This document shows positions 1-8,443 of a stretch of 64,000 nucleotides of DNA, one piece after another. A program made the position numbers and the translations under genes. The notes under the pieces were generated by a model that made no database searches, was not told where the DNA came from, and saw only the letters and a program-made list of their open reading frames with translations. The DNA is from JANMDU01 sp031418715. GTDB lineage: Bacteria; Pseudomonadota; Gammaproteobacteria; Burkholderiales; Burkholderiaceae_C. Location of the stretch: contig JANOJL010000056.1 in assembly GCA_031418715.1 (NCBI GenBank), forward strand, positions 5,194-69,193, read 5' to 3'. The first letter of the stretch is position 1. The number at the start of each line of letters is the position of its first letter.

Positions 1-2880
1 CGCGGTACGGGTCAGGCGAGTAGTGAGGCGGCTGCCAATGGCGAAAACTTTTCTATTCAATTGCCTCCGCCCAACGTCACGGGCACGCTGCACATGGGGC
101 ATGCGTTTAACCAAACCATCATGGATTCGCTCACGCGCTATCACCGCATGAAGGGCTTTAACACCGCATGGATTCCGGGTACGGATCATGCAGGCATTGC
201 CACGCAAATCGTGGTGGAGCGGCAGTTGCAAGACAAGGGGCAGACGCGGCATACGCTGGGCGCGACTCCGTCGGAAGCTCGTAAGAATTTCGTCGCCCGC
301 GTTTGGGATTGGAAAGAAGAATCGGGCAACACCATCACCACGCAAATGCGCCGCATGGGCGCGAGCGTGGATTGGAGCCGCGAATACTTCACGATGGATG
401 ACAAGCTCTCCAAAGTCGTCACTGAAACCTTCGTTCGGCTCTTTGAAGAAGGCTTGATTTATCGTGGCAAGCGCTTGGTGAATTGGGATCCGGTGCTCAA
501 ATCGGCAGTGAGTGATTTGGAAGTGGAAAGCCAAGAGGCAGATGGCAAGATGCACTACATCTTGTACCCGTTCAGCGCAGGCGAGCAGGAAATTGGCGCT
601 ACCGAAACTGAAGCCGCACACATGGCGCGTGGCCTACAAATTGCCACCACCCGCCCTGAGACGATGCTGGCCGATGGTGCGCTTTGCGTGCATCCTGAAG
701 ACGCACGCTACAAGCATTTGGTGGGTAAGATGGTTGATCTGCCCCTGTGTAACCGCTCCATTCCCATCATTGCCGATGATTTTGTGGATCGCAATTTCGG
801 CTCCGGCTGCGTGAAGATCACTGGCGCGCATGACTTTAACGACTACGCTTGCTCGCAGCGCCACAACCTGCCACTCATCACGATCTTCACGCTGGATGCG
901 AAGATCAACGAAAACGGCCCCGTCGCGTATCAAGGCATGGATCGCTTCGTTGCTCGCAAAGCCGTGATCAAGGATTTAGAGACGCAAGGCTTTTTGATCG
1001 AGATCAAACCGCACAAACTCATGCTGCCGATTTGTGCGCGGACTGGCCAAGTGGTCGAGCCCATGCTCACGGACCAATGGTTCGTTGCGATGAAAAAGCA
1101 GCCAGCAGCCGGCGTATCTATTGCGCAAGGCGCTATCAATGCCGTAGCAAGCGGGCAGGTCAAATTCGTACCCGAGCAATGGGTGAACACCTACAACCAA
1201 TGGATGAACAACATCCAAGACTGGTGCATTTCGCGCCAACTCTGGTGGGGTCATCAAATTCCGGCTTGGTATGACGAAGACGGCAACGTGATCGTGGCGC
1301 GCAATGAAACCGATGCGCAAGCTAAGGCTCCTGGCAAAACTTTGAAGCGCGATGAAGACGTGCTCGACACTTGGTATTCCTCTGCGCTTGTGCCTTTCAG
1401 CACGATGAATTGGCCTGAGCAAACCGATGCAGCGACAGACGATTACAACCTCTATCTGCCATCCTCCACCCTCGTCACGGGCTACGACATCATCTTCTTT
1501 TGGGTTGCCCGCATGATCATGATGACGCAGCACTTCACAGGCCGCGTACCTTTCAAGCATGTGTATATCCACGGCCTCGTGCGCGATTCGCAGGGCAAGA
1601 AGATGAGCAAATCGGAAGGCAATGTGCTCGATCCGGTGGATTTGATCGACGGCATCGAACTTGCACCTTTATTAGACAAACGAACGACAGGTTTACGCAA
1701 ACCAGAAACCGCGCCACAAGTGCGTAAAAATACCGAAAAAGAATTCCCCGAAGGCATTCCCGGCTACGGTGCAGATGCACTGCGCTTCACCTTTGCTGCG
1801 CTTGCATCCCTAGGCCGCAATATCAACTTCGACAGCAAGCGCTGCGAGGGCTACCGCAATTTCTGCAACAAGCTCTGGAACGCTACTCGCTTCGTGCTGA
1901 TGAATTGCGAAGGCTATGACTGCGGCTTGAAGGATCACACCAAAGAGCAATGCAGTCCTGCACAACTTGACGCCGACGGCCGCGTCGTCAAGGCGGCTGG
2001 CGAATTTCATGGCTATCTGGCTTTCAGCCAAGCAGATCGTTGGATTTCATCGATCTTGCAAAAGGTGGAAGCCGATGTGGCACAAGGCTTTGCTGATTAC
2101 CGCCTCGACAACGTAGCCAACACGATCTATGACTTCGTGTGGAATGAGTTCTGCGATTGGTATTTGGAAATTGCCAAAGTGCAAATCCAAGGCACCGAAG
2201 GCCAGCAACGCGAAGAACTGGAAGCCGCCCGCAGGGCGACGCGCCGTACGCTGATCCGCACCTTAGAAGCCATCCTGCGTCTCGCGCACCCGATCATTCC
2301 GTTCATCACCGAAGAGCTATGGCAGAAAGTCGCTCCCGTTGCTGGTTTGAAAGGTGAATCAGTCGCCATTGCACGCTACCCACAAGCGCAGCCCGAAAAG
2401 ATCGACCCAGCAGCTATCGCCCATGTCGCCAAGCTCAAATCCATCGTGGACGCTTGCCGCAATCTGCGCGGCGAAATGAACGTGAGCCCTGCACAACGCC
2501 TGCCCATGCTCGTCTCTGGCGATGCAGAATTCATCTCGTCGAATGCTGCTGTGCTCAAAGCCTTGGCAAAATTGTCTGATGTCAAAACCTTCGCCACCGA
2601 AGCTGAGTGGGCGCAGGCCAGCGGCGCTTCGCCCACAGCAGTGGTTGGTGAGGCAAGAATGTCGATCTTCGTGGAAGTCGATGTCGTTGCAGAAAAAGCC
2701 CGCTTGACCAAAGAGATCACACGACTTGATGCAGAAGTGATCAAGGTCAACACCAAGCTGAGTAACGAAACCTTCGTCGCCAAAGCCCCAGCTGCCGTGC
2801 TCGATCAAGAGCGCAAGCGCTTAAGCGATTTTTCTGCGACTTTGGAGAAATTGCGCGAGCAGGTGAAGCGGCTAGGCTGA
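1..2880 (+). CDS. valS: Valine--tRNA ligase (5' end outside window)
   Basis: Charges tRNA-Val with valine in the cytoplasm. The frame is open from base 1, so about 30-40 N-terminal residues lie upstream; the TTG at 61 is internal, not the start. Class I signatures are present: HMGH (the HIGH motif) at 91-102 and KKMSKS at 1597-1614. The CP1 editing domain lies between them (TTRPETMLADGA), and an anticodon-binding domain follows with FCNKLWNATRFV. The C-terminus is a charged coiled coil (EKARLTKEITRLDAEV) typical of ValRS. The insertion after KMSKS (LLDKRTTGLRKPETAPQ) is, as I recall, normal for beta-proteobacterial ValRS. It ends in TGA, followed by a palindromic repeat and the convergent tusA-like gene. 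No frameshift or missing key residue is seen. Confidence 0.97.
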   Translation, partial: RGTGQASSEAAANGENFSIQLPPPNVTGTLHMGHAFNQTIMDSLTRYHRMKGFNTAWIPGTDHAGIATQIVVERQLQDKGQTRHTLGATPSEARKNFVARVWDWKEESGNTITTQMRRMGASVDWSREYFTMDDKLSKVVTETFVRLFEEGLIYRGKRLVNWDPVLKSAVSDLEVESQEADGKMHYILYPFSAGEQEIGATETEAAHMARGLQIATTRPETMLADGALCVHPEDARYKHLVGKMVDLPLCNRSIPIIADDFVDRNFGSGCVKITGAHDFNDYACSQRHNLPLITIFTLDAKINENGPVAYQGMDRFVARKAVIKDLETQGFLIEIKPHKLMLPICARTGQVVEPMLTDQWFVAMKKQPAAGVSIAQGAINAVASGQVKFVPEQWVNTYNQWMNNIQDWCISRQLWWGHQIPAWYDEDGNVIVARNETDAQAKAPGKTLKRDEDVLDTWYSSALVPFSTMNWPEQTDAATDDYNLYLPSSTLVTGYDIIFFWVARMIMMTQHFTGRVPFKHVYIHGLVRDSQGKKMSKSEGNVLDPVDLIDGIELAPLLDKRTTGLRKPETAPQVRKNTEKEFPEGIPGYGADALRFTFAALASLGRNINFDSKRCEGYRNFCNKLWNATRFVLMNCEGYDCGLKDHTKEQCSPAQLDADGRVVKAAGEFHGYLAFSQADRWISSILQKVEADVAQGFADYRLDNVANTIYDFVWNEFCDWYLEIAKVQIQGTEGQQREELEAARRATRRTLIRTLEAILRLAHPIIPFITEELWQKVAPVAGLKGESVAIARYPQAQPEKIDPAAIAHVAKLKSIVDACRNLRGEMNVSPAQRLPMLVSGDAEFISSNAAVLKALAKLSDVKTFATEAEWAQASGASPTAVVGEARMSIFVEVDVVAEKARLTKEITRLDAEVIKVNTKLSNETFVAKAPAAVLDQERKRLSDFSATLEKLREQVKRLG

Positions 2881-2892
2881 GCCAAGCCGGCT

Positions 2893-2960
2893 ATCGCTAT
2901 CAAAAAAATAGCTAGCCGCGCAGATTCTGCAACGGCTAGCCATCGATTTAGCTTAAAAAA
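2893..2960 (+). repeat. Palindromic repeat, copy 1 (intergenic)
   Basis: Reads GCTATC..AATAGC, then GCGCAGATTC, then AACGGCTAG and a tail CGATTTAGCTTAAAAAAT. It belongs to the dispersed family described under findings. It lies between convergent valS and the tusA-like gene, with the tail next to the stop codon of the latter. Confidence 0.75.
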
Positions 2961-2966
2961 TGCTTT

Positions 2967-3194
2967 TCAGCGCCTGCGCATCACGTGGATGAAATCAGCG
3001 CCGATGGTCTGCTGCTCCACCAGTTCATTGCCGGTTTGCTTAGCAAACGCCTGAAAATCGCGCACCGAGCCGGGATCGGTGGCGGTGATCTTGAGCATTT
3101 GACCACTGACCATGTCTGTCAAAGCCTTCTTCGCCTTGAGAATGGGCAGTGGGCAATTCAGGCCACGGGTGTCGAGTTCTTTGTCGATGTTCAT
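2967..3194 (-). CDS. TusA/SirA-family sulfurtransferase
   Basis: A 75-residue protein of the TusA fold. The hallmark CPxP motif is at residues 14-17 (LNCPLPILKAKKAL) after an acidic start (DTRGL). Cys14 is the expected persulfide-carrying residue. The family relays sulfur for tRNA thiolation, molybdenum-cofactor or sulfur-oxidation pathways; which one applies here is not visible. The C-terminal half (ITATDPGSVRDFQAFAKQTG) has the usual second helix. The gene is a short single unit upstream of convergent valS. A molybdenum-dependent formate dehydrogenase in the same window gives one possible client, but this is only inference. Confidence 0.88.
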   Translation of the reverse strand: MNIDKELDTRGLNCPLPILKAKKALTDMVSGQMLKITATDPGSVRDFQAFAKQTGNELVEQQTIGADFIHVMRRR

Positions 3195-3203
3195 AATGAA
3201 TTT

Positions 3204-3224
3204 AAATGGGGTCAGATCACAATT
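3204..3224. other. Short transposase-associated-like motif
   Basis: AAATGGGGTCAGATCACAAT lies upstream of the tusA-like gene. Similar TGGGGTCAGA..CAC words often flank REP-associated transposase genes in proteobacteria. No transposase or second end is visible, so this may be a remnant or chance. Confidence 0.25.
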
Positions 3225-3262
3225 AATTTGGCATCACTGGTTGCACTGGCTGCGAGGCTGCA

Positions 3263-3793
3263 TTATCGCTTGCCCCATTCTACAAACTCTGGCTCAATGC
3301 CTTTGACCTTTTTGAGCCACTCGGCCAGCGCAAAGCCTGTGCCAGCAGGCCAGCAAAGCACATCGCCATAGCCAAACAGTTTGTATTCGGCCAACTCAGG
3401 CGACAAAATCACTTCGCCATGCGCGACCACGTGATACGCGATGATGACTTGGTTCATGCGCTGAAAGTCATATACACCCACGAGATTGACTTCACTGCAA
3501 TCGAGATTCGTCTCTTCCTTGACCTCCCGCGCGATGCCACCTTGCGGCGACTCGCCGGCCTCCATGAAGCCCGTGATCAATGCAAACATCTTGCCTTGCC
3601 AAGCAGCATTGCGAGCGAGCAAAATTTGGCCTTTGTATTCCACAATCGCCGCGAGCACGGGCGTGGGATTGTTCCAATGTGTGAAATCGCAAGTGGGGCA
3701 GCGCAGGCGCTCTTTTTCACCGCCATCCTCCATCTGGGTGCTCAGAGCGAGCGGTGTTGCACATTGCGGACAGTATTGAAAGGAAGAACTCAT
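3263..3793 (-). CDS. NUDIX hydrolase with N-terminal zinc ribbon
   Basis: A 176-residue protein. A four-cysteine zinc ribbon (Cys8/Cys11 and Cys32/Cys35) precedes the NUDIX fold, as in NudC-like NADH pyrophosphatases. The NUDIX box spans residues 75-97 with G75, E81, R89-E90 and E93-E94, the metal-binding glutamates. Asn96 takes the place of the usual glycine. The protein should hydrolyse a nucleoside diphosphate linked to another moiety; the substrate is unknown. The start codon at 3793 directly abuts a palindromic repeat that fills the whole gap to cysM, so no ordinary ribosome binding site is visible. The repeat contains TATAAT 6-11 bases before the ATG on this strand. It could be co-transcribed with cysM. 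Confidence 0.9.
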   Translation of the reverse strand: MSSSFQYCPQCATPLALSTQMEDGGEKERLRCPTCDFTHWNNPTPVLAAIVEYKGQILLARNAAWQGKMFALITGFMEAGESPQGGIAREVKEETNLDCSEVNLVGVYDFQRMNQVIIAYHVVAHGEVILSPELAEYKLFGYGDVLCWPAGTGFALAEWLKKVKGIEPEFVEWGKR

Positions 3794-3795
3794 AC

Positions 3796-3863
3796 GCTAT
3801 TATATTAATAGCACACTACACAATTAATATAACGGGTAGAGGCCGATTTAGCTTGAAAAATCA
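3796..3863 (+). repeat. Palindromic repeat, copy 2 (fills cysM-nudix gap)
   Basis: GCTATTATATTAATAGCA, then CAATTAATATAACGGG, then TAGAGGCCGATTTAGCTTG and AAAAATCA. The last three bases are the reverse complement of the cysM stop codon, and the other end touches the NUDIX start codon. It is one of the best preserved copies. Confidence 0.85.
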
Positions 3864-4784
3864 TGCAGGAAACACGCCTGTGGAAAGATAACGATCGCCA
3901 CGATCACACACAATGAACACGATCACCGCATCCTTCTCACGCGCTGCCATCTGTTGCGCCACCCAGCACGCGCCCGCTGCAGAAATGCCTGCAAAGATAC
4001 CTTCCACCCGCGCCATTTCACGGCAAGTATCTTCAGCATCTAGCTGGCTCACGTAGATCAACTCATCCACACGACTCGGCTCATAAATCTTTGGCAAATA
4101 TTCTTGCGGCCATTTGCGAATACCCGGAATCCGCGAGCCTTCTGAGGGCTGCGCACCGATGATGCGAATCGCAGGATTCTTTTCTTTCAAGAATTTTGAG
4201 ACGCCAGTGATGGTGCCGGTGGTGCCCATCGCACTGACGAAATGCGTGACTCTTCCGCCTGTTTGTTGCCAGATTTCAGGCCCTGTGGTCTCGTAATGGA
4301 CGCGTGGATTATCTGAATTAGAGAATTGATCGAGTACTCGGCCTTTGCCCTCTTTTTGCATGTTGTCAGCCAGATCCCGGGCGTATTCCATGCCGCCGCT
4401 CTTGGGCGTCAAGATCAGTTCTGCGCCAAAGGCTTTCATGGTTTGCGCCCGCTCAATCGAGAGGTCTTCCGGCATGATGAGCACCATTTTGTAGCCCTTG
4501 ATGGCGGCAGCCATCGCCAGCGCGATGCCGGTGTTGCCCGAAGTGGCTTCAATCAGCGTATCGCCGGGTTTGATGTCACCACGCTCTTGCGCGCGCTGGA
4601 TCATGGAGAGCGCAGGCCGATCTTTCACGCTGCCAGCGGGGTTGTTGCCCTCTAGCTTTCCGAGGATCACGTTGCCATTCGCCTCACTGCTGCTGGCGCT
4701 CAAGCGTTGCAGGCGCACGAGGGGCGTTTTGCCGATGGCGTCTTCAATTGTGGGGAAATCTGTGTTGTTTTGTCGCAAAGTCAT
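3861..4784 (-). CDS. cysM: Cysteine synthase B (O-acetylserine sulfhydrylase)
   Basis: Makes cysteine from O-acetylserine and sulfide or thiosulfate, using PLP. The 307-residue product has the fold-type II signature NPAGSVKDRPAL with Lys54 as the Schiff-base lysine, the substrate loop EATSGNTGIALAM, and the phosphate-binding GTTGT loop (SAMGTTGTITGVSKFL). I chose the ATG at 4784 (MTLRQNN) because the longer frame would run backwards through tRNA-Leu. CysM rather than CysK is suggested by the length and the KWPQEYLPKIYE segment, from memory of CysM proteins. The TGA stop lies in the tail of the repeat. tRNA-Leu is divergent upstream. Confidence 0.93.
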   Translation of the reverse strand: MTLRQNNTDFPTIEDAIGKTPLVRLQRLSASSSEANGNVILGKLEGNNPAGSVKDRPALSMIQRAQERGDIKPGDTLIEATSGNTGIALAMAAAIKGYKMVLIMPEDLSIERAQTMKAFGAELILTPKSGGMEYARDLADNMQKEGKGRVLDQFSNSDNPRVHYETTGPEIWQQTGGRVTHFVSAMGTTGTITGVSKFLKEKNPAIRIIGAQPSEGSRIPGIRKWPQEYLPKIYEPSRVDELIYVSQLDAEDTCREMARVEGIFAGISAAGACWVAQQMAAREKDAVIVFIVCDRGDRYLSTGVFPA

Positions 4785-4837
4785 AGCCTGTACTGTGCCA
4801 TAATTGTGGGCTTCGCATCTGCGACTCACGCATACCC

Positions 4838-4922
4838 GCCCGGGTGGTGAAATTGGTAGACGCAGGGGACTCAAAATCCCCCGCCGCAAGGCGTGCCGGT
4901 TCGATTCCGGCCTCGGGCACCA
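4838..4922 (+). tRNA. tRNA-Leu(CAA)
   Basis: An 85-nt class II tRNA. The acceptor GCCCGGG pairs with CTCGGGC (one G-T), and the discriminator A and CCA are encoded. The anticodon stem GGGGA/TCCCC encloses CTCAAAA, giving anticodon CAA for UUG. The variable arm is CGCCGCAAGGCG, and the T-arm is CGGTTCGATTCCG. A rho-independent terminator follows. Confidence 0.97.
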
Positions 4923-4971
4923 CGGCTTTTCCCTTTTTTAAGCAAATACAAGGGAAACTCAGAGGAAAAAG

Positions 4972-5000
4972 AAAACCGCCCCAGGGCGGTTTTCTTCTTT
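4972..5000 (+). terminator. Rho-independent terminator after tRNA-Leu
   Basis: AAAACCGCCC and GGGCGGTTTT form a 10-bp stem with a CA loop at 4972-4993. It is followed by CTTCTTTTT. Confidence 0.9.
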
Positions 5001-5063
5001 TTGCAGCCGAAATAGGAACACCCATTCCCATTTTCGCCCCAAAAGACAGCCCATCTGGCAAGT

Positions 5064-5204
5064 ATGGCTCAAACAAGAAACAAATGGCGTGTCCAACTCT
5101 ATGTCACGGGCACGAGAGCGCAGGCTTTGGGGAGCGATAGATATGGCATGACAGTGTTTGAAGGCCTAATAGTTTACAGCTTATTGCTTCCACGCCACAA
5201 TTAA
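5064..5204 (+). pseudogene. Possible remnant of a tRNA-targeted integrase
   Basis: A 46-codon frame (ATG at 5064, TAA at 5202) begins MAQTRNKWRVQLYVTGTR and then loses any recognisable pattern. The opening resembles the N-terminal arm-binding domain of phage-type tyrosine integrases (KW.VQLYVNG.R). It sits 140 bp downstream of a tRNA, where such integrases insert. The similarity is short and judged by eye. The rest of 4923-5248 holds only the terminator and nothing else recognisable. Confidence 0.3.
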
Positions 5205-5248
5205 AAGCCTGAGGCATTTTGCGGTGACATCACAAAGGGAGTTCAAGC

Positions 5249-6064
5249 GTGTTGTTGGGAGAACAAAAATCTATACTCACCATTGGCCTGTTTTCCGCGC
5301 TGGCCGACGGCAGCAAAGGTGATGCTGAGCGCGAGGAGATTCGCCGCATGGCACTGTCGCTGGCTGATGGTGCAGACCAGGCCGACCTGACCCGCCTGGT
5401 GCAAGACGTACTGTTGAAGCGCGTGCAACTGTCATCTGCCACTAGCGTGTTAACTGACAGTAGCCGGCGACAGCTGGCCTACGAAATGGCGGTCTGCGTA
5501 TGCGATGCCGATGGCCGACAAACCGATGCTGAGCGGCGGTTTTTAGCCGATTTAAAGCAGCAGCTACACCTGAACACAGAGCAAACCGAGGCCTTTGACC
5601 AGCAAGCGAATGAGATTGTGGAGTTGGCCGAGATCGCAGTGCCGATAACGGCCATGACGACTCCAACACCGTCTTCAGTGTCCGAAGCCGAGCTGGATCA
5701 GGGGCATATCAAAGAATTTATCGCAGCTGTGGGCGTGGGTTTAGGCTCCCAGTACCTAGAGCAGTTTGGACGCAAGTTGCTCGGCGGTCTGCTGGGTAAG
5801 GTGGCTGGTAAAACCATAGGCAAAATCGGCGGCGCCGCCACAAGAATGGCATTTTCATTTGCCACCACCTACGCTCTGGGCCAAGTGGCCAAACGCTATT
5901 ACGCAGGCGGCCGCAGCATGAACACGGCCGTACTTCGCGACACTTTTCAGAATTTGCTCAGCCCTGCTAAGCAAATGCAAGCCCAGTACCTACCGCAAAT
6001 CCAGCAAAAAGCGGCCAGCCTGGACTCGGTTCAATTGATGAAGATGTTGCGTGGAAGCCCCTGA
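5249..6064 (+). CDS. TerB-like protein with glycine-rich membrane-interacting C-terminus
   Basis: A 271-residue protein starting at GTG 5249. Residues 1-120 are an all-helical, acidic TerB-like domain with repeated DADG/EE patterns (LFSALADGSKGDAEREEI, MAVCVCDADGRQTDAERRF). A Thr/Pro/Ser linker follows. The C-terminal part is glycine-rich and amphipathic (GRKLLGGLLGKVAGKTIG) and ends with TYALGQVAKRYYAGG, like the end of DUF697/YcjF-type proteins. The function is unknown; a peripheral membrane role is likely. It is the first gene of a tight four-gene operon and overlaps the lipid kinase gene by 14 bp. Confidence 0.75.
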   Translation: MLLGEQKSILTIGLFSALADGSKGDAEREEIRRMALSLADGADQADLTRLVQDVLLKRVQLSSATSVLTDSSRRQLAYEMAVCVCDADGRQTDAERRFLADLKQQLHLNTEQTEAFDQQANEIVELAEIAVPITAMTTPTPSSVSEAELDQGHIKEFIAAVGVGLGSQYLEQFGRKLLGGLLGKVAGKTIGKIGGAATRMAFSFATTYALGQVAKRYYAGGRSMNTAVLRDTFQNLLSPAKQMQAQYLPQIQQKAASLDSVQLMKMLRGSP

Positions 6065-7055
6065 GATTGACCGCGCTGCACCGCTGATCTTCGTCATCAA
6101 CGCCGGAGCGGGTAGCGCCGATGCCCAGGCCAAGCGGGAGGTGATTGAAAATGCATTGGTGCGTGCCGGGCGCACAGGTGAGCTTGTTTTTGCCCGACCT
6201 GCTGATTTACTCAACGCGGCGCGCCAAGCTGCTGCGCATGCCTCAGCCAAGCGGGGCGCCGTGGTGGCAGTGGGCGGAGATGGGACTGTCAATACCGTCT
6301 CGCAGGCCGCGCACGCACAGGGCTGTGCAATGGGCGTCATTCCCCAAGGTACGTTCAACTACTTTGCCAGAACCCACGGCATTCCTGCCGAGCCCGAGCT
6401 GGCGGCGCAGTTGCTTTTTGAGTTTGCACCGCTGCCGGTACAGGTGGCCACAATCAACAACCAAGTTTTTCTGGTCAACGCCAGCCTGGGCTTGTATCCC
6501 CAGTTGCTGGAAGACCGCGAGGCTTACAAGGCACGTTTTGGCCGCAGCCGTTTGGTGGCCATTGGCGCTGCCTGCGTTACTCTGCTTCGCGCACACCGCA
6601 AGTTGCGTTTGCATATCGAGCTAGGAAGTAGCGCGCGCGATGTGCGCACGCCAACCCTGTTTGTGGGCAATAACCGGCTGCAACTGGAGCAAATTGGGGT
6701 TCAGGTCGGCCAGCGCGCAGTGGGGGCACCTGATGATGGCAGCATTGCCGCAGTGATGCTGCGCCCTATCGGCACTTTTGCCATGATGCGCCTGATGCTG
6801 CGCGGTGCGATGGGCACACTGGGTGAGGCAGACAGCGTGGAGAGTTTTGCCTTCGACCATATGGTGGTGCGACCCCGGCTGGACTATGGCCGACGTAAGA
6901 TCAAAGTCGCCTTTGATGGCGAGGTGCAGTGGATGCGCACGCCGATTGAGTTTTTGGTATCGCCCAAGCCGTTGTATTTGCTCAAGCCTGCGCTTGAGTC
7001 TTCGGCTATTCCGTCAGCCCTTGGCGCAGCAGAACCTGTGCAACCAAGCGCGTGA
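6051..7055 (+). CDS. Diacylglycerol/sphingosine-kinase-family lipid kinase
   Basis: A 334-residue protein of the DAGK catalytic (YegS/BmrU-like) family. The nucleotide-binding motif is VAVGGDGTVNTVSQAA, followed by GVIPQGTFNYFARTHGIP, the conserved PxGTxNxFA block. The C-terminal beta-sandwich ends in VAFDGEVQWMRTPIEF, matching the family's DGE-containing strand. It should phosphorylate a lipid hydroxyl at the inner membrane face; the acceptor cannot be told. GTG 6051 is the only start that keeps the whole domain. It overlaps the upstream TerB-like gene and ends 4 bp before the phosphoesterase gene, so translation is probably coupled. Confidence 0.88.
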   Translation: MEAPEIDRAAPLIFVINAGAGSADAQAKREVIENALVRAGRTGELVFARPADLLNAARQAAAHASAKRGAVVAVGGDGTVNTVSQAAHAQGCAMGVIPQGTFNYFARTHGIPAEPELAAQLLFEFAPLPVQVATINNQVFLVNASLGLYPQLLEDREAYKARFGRSRLVAIGAACVTLLRAHRKLRLHIELGSSARDVRTPTLFVGNNRLQLEQIGVQVGQRAVGAPDDGSIAAVMLRPIGTFAMMRLMLRGAMGTLGEADSVESFAFDHMVVRPRLDYGRRKIKVAFDGEVQWMRTPIEFLVSPKPLYLLKPALESSAIPSALGAAEPVQPSA

Positions 7056-7059
7056 TGAC

Positions 7060-7938
7060 ATGAGCATATTGATGCAAGTTTCGGACACACATTTCGGCAC
7101 TGAGCAGCCCGATGTGATGCAAGCCCTGGTCGTATTAGCGCAGCGCTTGAGCCCTGATTTGTTGGTGCTGTCTGGTGATATTACCCAGCGCGCACGACCC
7201 GCACAGTTCAAGGCGGCGCGTGCCTTCATGAACAACCTAGGCGCACCCATGGTCTCGGTGCCGGGAAATCACGATATTGCGATGTTTAACCTAACAGCGC
7301 GCGTTTTTTGGCCTTACAAACACTACAGCCAAGCCTTTGGCGCAAATTTGGAGCCAGTGCATTCTTGTCCCCATCTGCTGGTGCAATGCGTCAACACCAC
7401 CCGCGCTTACCGGCATCAGCATGGCGAGGTTTCGATGGCGCAAATTGAGTCTGTGGCCGCCAGACTAGGGCAAGCCAGCGCCGCGCAGCTGCGTGTGGTG
7501 GTGGTGCACCAGCCCATGGCCGTGCAGAGAGCGCAAGATGCCGTGCACCTCGTGCGTGGTCACGCAGCAGCATTGAAGCGCTGGGCCAGTGCTGGAGCCG
7601 ACGTGGTGATGGGCGGGCATATTCACCTGCCCTATGTCATGCCATTGACTGGCCTGGCGCGTCCCCTGTGGGCTGTGCAGGCGGGTACTGCGGTGTCTAA
7701 AAGGGTGCGGCCTGGCGTGCCCAATTCGGTCAATGTGCTGCATTGGGGTAGCGATGCAAATTCTAATTCCACACCTAGAGTTTTGCGCATTGAGCAATGG
7801 GATTTTGATGCTGCGCAGCAAGCGTTTGGCTGCGTGCGCGTGACCGAGGTGGAGCCGTACAGAGTGCGCGAAGGCTTGGCTATGCGCACCACGATAGATC
7901 CTGAAGACAACCCGGTTTTAATCGCCGCCTCACCCTGA
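7060..7938 (+). CDS. Calcineurin-like metallophosphoesterase
   Basis: A 292-residue protein. The five metallophosphoesterase blocks are in order: QVSDTHFG, LSGDITQRARP, VPGNHDIAMF, VVHQPM and MGGHIHLPYV. All metal ligands (Asp, His, Asp, Asn-His, His, His-x-His) are there, so it is probably active with a dinuclear metal centre. The substrate is unknown. I take ATG 7060 because the longer frame lies inside the lipid-kinase gene. As third gene of the operon, directly after a lipid kinase, it could act on a phospholipid headgroup or cyclic nucleotide. That is inference. Confidence 0.88.
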   Translation: MSILMQVSDTHFGTEQPDVMQALVVLAQRLSPDLLVLSGDITQRARPAQFKAARAFMNNLGAPMVSVPGNHDIAMFNLTARVFWPYKHYSQAFGANLEPVHSCPHLLVQCVNTTRAYRHQHGEVSMAQIESVAARLGQASAAQLRVVVVHQPMAVQRAQDAVHLVRGHAAALKRWASAGADVVMGGHIHLPYVMPLTGLARPLWAVQAGTAVSKRVRPGVPNSVNVLHWGSDANSNSTPRVLRIEQWDFDAAQQAFGCVRVTEVEPYRVREGLAMRTTIDPEDNPVLIAASP

Positions 7939-7960
7939 TGTAACTCAAGACTGCACCACA

Positions 7961-8443
7961 ATGGACATCTCACTTTTATGGATCGCCTCAGCCCTGCTCA
8001 TCGTCGTGGGCGTAGCTGGTACGGTGTTACCTGCCTTGCCGGGCACCTTGTTAGTTTTGGCTGGCATCGTGCTAGGCGCGTGGATTGACGACTTCACCCG
8101 CGTAGGCTGGGGCAGCGTGGCAGCGGTAGCCGTGCTGGCAGTGCTTGCCTGGTCGCTGGACTATACCGCAGGATTGCTCGGCGCAAAAAAAGCTGGTGCC
8201 AGTCGCTACGCCATTGCAGGTGCGGCGCTGGGCACCGTGGCAGGCATTTTCATGGGTCTGATTGGCGTGTTGTTCATGCCATTGGCAGGCGCAGCGGTGG
8301 GCGAATACATTGCCCGTAAAAATCACCAGCAAGCCATCAAAGTTGGTATTGCCACCTGGCTAGGCATCATGGTTGGCCTGGTTGCCAAAGTCGTCATCGC
8401 TTTCATGATGATTGGTATTTTTGTTGCTGCGCTTTGGATATAG
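7961..8443 (+). CDS. DUF456 family membrane protein
   Basis: A 160-residue hydrophobic protein with about five membrane segments. It begins LLWIASALLIVVGVAGTVLPALPGTLLVLAG, in which GxxGxxLPxLPG is the DUF456 signature. The middle has the LDYxAGxxGAKxxGAS block (LDYTAGLLGAKKAGAS) and GxxLGxxxGxxxG glycine repeats. The family function is unknown. It lies 22 bp after the phosphoesterase and appears to be the last gene of the operon. Confidence 0.85.
   Translation: MDISLLWIASALLIVVGVAGTVLPALPGTLLVLAGIVLGAWIDDFTRVGWGSVAAVAVLAVLAWSLDYTAGLLGAKKAGASRYAIAGAALGTVAGIFMGLIGVLFMPLAGAAVGEYIARKNHQQAIKVGIATWLGIMVGLVAKVVIAFMMIGIFVAALWI

Noticed and set aside
4785..4889. Longer cysM start overlapping tRNA-Leu
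   Set aside because: The extra codons run antisense through the tRNA and do not resemble a CysM N-terminus; ATG 4784 is adequate.
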